Assembly (NCBI GenBank): GCA_900557255.1
Contig: USSA01000070.1
Span: forward strand, 1-14,336
Length of the DNA: 14,336 nt
Origin: an uncultured Prevotella sp.
GTDB lineage: Bacteria; Bacteroidota; Bacteroidia; Bacteroidales; Bacteroidaceae
Direction: 5' to 3'
The notes under the pieces are model-generated. The model worked only from the letters and a program-made list of their open reading frames with translations. It was not told the DNA's origin and searched no databases. Each line of letters opens with the position of its first letter. Within the stretch, counting starts at the first letter, position 1. Of this stretch, positions 12,395-14,336 are shown one piece after another. Position numbers and translations under genes: made by a program.

Positions 12395-14335
12395 GTGTGT
12401 CCTGAGACAGAATGAAGTCTGATATTGGCTATATTTGATAGACTTCTGTCGTAACTTCAAAAGAGATGGTGGCAGACCCACCGCATTCGGCATGCAGGTG
12501 CTGATTGCAAACCACTTTGTGCTGCTCTGATGGAAACAGAAGGGTAGTGAACGACAATTGAAAGCCTTCCGTAGGGTTGGCAAGGTATGTGTCAAGGAGA
12601 TGAACGCAAGTGAACCATTGATGAAGCATCGTTAGCAAAGTTAGCAAGTCACATCAGAACCAAGGTCTTTTCTGTATCTTGGGATAATGGCAGAGGGAAC
12701 CTGTTTACTGTCTGCTGGGTGTGCGGTGTAAAGGTGGCATGAACTTGACATGGGCTCTTTAGAGGAACAGGAGAAATAGACATGGAATGCTAAGGGAAAA
12801 TGCCGAGAGCCGTGACACGCAAGGCAGAAAGTATCGATGTCCATGTCTGTGGCGGACTACCTCGTAGTAGTGTTGAAGTCTCTGTAATGGGGATGGAGTG
12901 AAGGGGGTAGCGTGCTTAGCCAAATTTAAAGTCCAACTTAAGAAATTGAGGATGAAACAATGAACGAGGCAAAACCTTTTGTAATAGACAAGCGATTGGT
13001 GTGGGAAGCTTACCACAAGGTGAAAGAAAACAAGGGTAGTGCGGGTATCGATAAGGTTGACCAAAAGACATTTGATAAAGAAATGTCCAAGAACCTTTAT
13101 AAGATATGGAATCGCATGAGTTCCGGTTGCTACTTTCCCTAAGCGGTGAAGCTGGTAGAAATACCAAAATCCAATGGGGGTACTCGCCCTTTGGGCATAC
13201 CAACGATTGAAGATAGAATAGCGCAGCAGGTAGTAGTATCAGTACTGACTCCTATTCTCGAACCTATCTTCAAGGAAGATTCCTACGGCTATCGTCCAGG
13301 TAAGGGAGCGCACCAAGTCATAGCCAAGGCTAAGGAGCGCTGCTATGTGAACCCCTGGGTGCTTGATATGGACATCAGTAAGTTCTTTGACACAATCAAT
13401 CATGAATTGTTGATGAAGGCTATCCGCAAGCATGCAGAGGAGAAATGGGTACTTCTATACATTGAGCGGTGGCTCAAGGTTCCCTATCAGACATCGAAAG
13501 GTGAAGTGATAGAGCGAACGATGGGAGTTCCCCAAGGTTCTGTGATAGGTCCGGTTTTGGCAAACTTGTTCCTTCATTACGTCTTTGACGAATGGATGTC
13601 GCGTAACTATCCAACGATTCCGTTTGAGCGTTATGCTGATGACACCATCTGCCACTGCGTATCGGAGAAGCAAGCCCAGTTCTTGAAAGCTGTTCTAATG
13701 AAACGCTTTGAAGAATGTGGATTGAAACTGAATGAGGAGAAGACAAAGATAGTCTATTGTAAGGATAGTAATCGAAGAGGTGACTCGGAGCATACTTTCT
13801 TTGACTTTCTAGGCTTTACCTTCAGACCTAGAGGTGCAAGAAACAGAAAGACGGGTCAAAACTTTACTGCTTTTCTTCCTGCAATAAGCAAGAAGTCGAT
13901 GAAGAGGATTAAAGAAGCTGTAAGGGCTTGGAATCTGAATCGTAAGACTTTTGTTTGCCTGCTAGACATAAGCAATGAGGTTGATACGCAGATTAGTGGA
14001 TGGATGAACTACTATATGAAGTTTGGTAGGTCTGAGTTCCGTAAGGTGTTGAATTACATTAATGAGCGACTAACCCGATGGGTGAAGCGTAAGTATAAGC
14101 GCTTCTCCAAGGGTAAGAAGTTTAGTAGAGCGTATGAATGGCTTGTAGAGCATGCGGTACATAACAGAAATGAGTTTTCACACTGGGCGAAGGGATTTCT
14201 ACCCTATCCACGTCTAGGTTAATAAAGAATATTAATTAATAAACAAAAGAGTTAAGTACGAAGAGCCGTGTGATGGGAGACTGTCAAGCACGGTTCCGAG
14301 AGAAGGGAGGCTGAAATTCCCTCCACTTACTCGAC
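12395..14335 (+). mobile_element. Group II intron
   Basis: The 5' end is placed at GTGTG (12395-12399), which fits the GUGYG consensus. About 565 bp of structured RNA domains precede the ORF, a normal length. The ORF lies in domain IV. Domain V is 14263-14296, 34 nt, starting GAGCCGTG with the catalytic AGC and closing CACGGTTC. Domain VI follows (14298-14332): GAG/CTC and GGAGG/CCTCC stems with unpaired A residues at 14325 and 14329 as branch candidates. The 3' end is taken as the AC of CGAC, at the window edge, so it may be off by a base or so. There is no endonuclease domain. The 5' boundary is less sure than domain V. Confidence 0.85.
12960..14222 (+). pseudogene. ltrA: Group II intron reverse transcriptase/maturase with premature TAA
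   Basis: Intron-encoded protein that in the family assists splicing as a maturase and copies the intron into DNA at new sites. Read through, it would have 420 residues. The frame is interrupted by TAA at 13140-13142 (residue 61): SSGCYFP, stop, AVKLVEIPKSNGGTRPLGIP. Reading continues in the same frame, so it is a point mutation, most simply CAA to TAA. The rest is intact: RT blocks with DMDISKFFDTINHELL and the catalytic YADD at 225-228, then the maturase domain X (SGWMNYYMKFGRSEFRK). No HNH endonuclease follows. Start supported by GAGGATGAAACA before the ATG. A GTG at 13146 could restart translation but would lose the N-terminal RT part. It is probably inactive unless the stop is read through or supplied in trans. 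Confidence 0.9.
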
Positions 14336-14336
14336 T

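Noticed and set aside
12257..12395. Class C intron insertion after a terminator
   Set aside because: The nearest terminator ends at 12302, some 90 bp before the intron, while class C introns insert directly behind the stem.
12718..12722. Alternative intron 5' end at a second GTGTG (GTGTGCGG)
   Set aside because: It would leave only about 240 bp of RNA before the ORF, too short for domains I to III; 12395 gives a normal length.

Overview
The window looks like chromosomal DNA of a member of the Bacteroidales, most likely Prevotella/Segatella. This is inferred from repeated promoters of the Bacteroidetes type (TTG or TTTG, 19-20 bp, then TAnnTTTG) and from families typical of the group: the HU-related DNA-binding protein, the tiny 'smalltalk' peptide, and DUF3987 next to a CHC2/Toprim primase. 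No species can be fixed from sequence alone.

Layout. (1) Positions 1-3590 are ordinary metabolism on the minus strand: the 5' part of the anaerobic ribonucleotide reductase gene nrdD, cut by the window edge, and a two-gene unit of a DASS/SLC13 anion transporter followed by a type II pantothenate kinase. (2) Positions 3690-4350 hold a plus-strand gene for a 95-residue one-helix membrane protein with a structured leader, then a structured non-coding stretch ending in a strong terminator (a small RNA candidate). (3) Positions 4369-5202 are a minus-strand unit of smalltalk (30 aa) and an HU-related protein with a low-complexity tail. (4) Positions 5206-5900 are non-coding and dense in repeats: two 22-bp tandem arrays sharing a GTCCCGA core, a 204-bp nested palindrome with perfect 49-bp arms, and an inverted repeat of about 41 bp around an AT-rich segment. 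(5) Positions 5953-12302 form a plus-strand accessory block: two overlapping genes of unknown function, a small lipoprotein, a DUF3987 P-loop protein, a CHC2/Toprim primase and a DUF5675-like protein. A 36-bp repeat at the end of the primase gene is nearly identical to the arm at 5671, so the block from 5671 to 11646 is bracketed by direct copies. (6) From about 12395 to the window end lies a group II intron whose reverse transcriptase/maturase is broken by one in-frame TAA. The intron begins about 10 bp after a near-perfect promoter.

How it may work together. DUF3987 ATPase/helicase-like and CHC2/Toprim proteins make a primase-helicase-like pair, and HU-like, smalltalk and DUF5675 proteins are known as their companions in Bacteroidetes. 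With iteron-like repeats and an AT-rich palindrome beside them, the set looks like a resident or decayed replication island rather than a housekeeping locus. No integrase, transposase or relaxase is visible in the window. The two unknown genes (6034-8050) are the most likely carriers of a new function.
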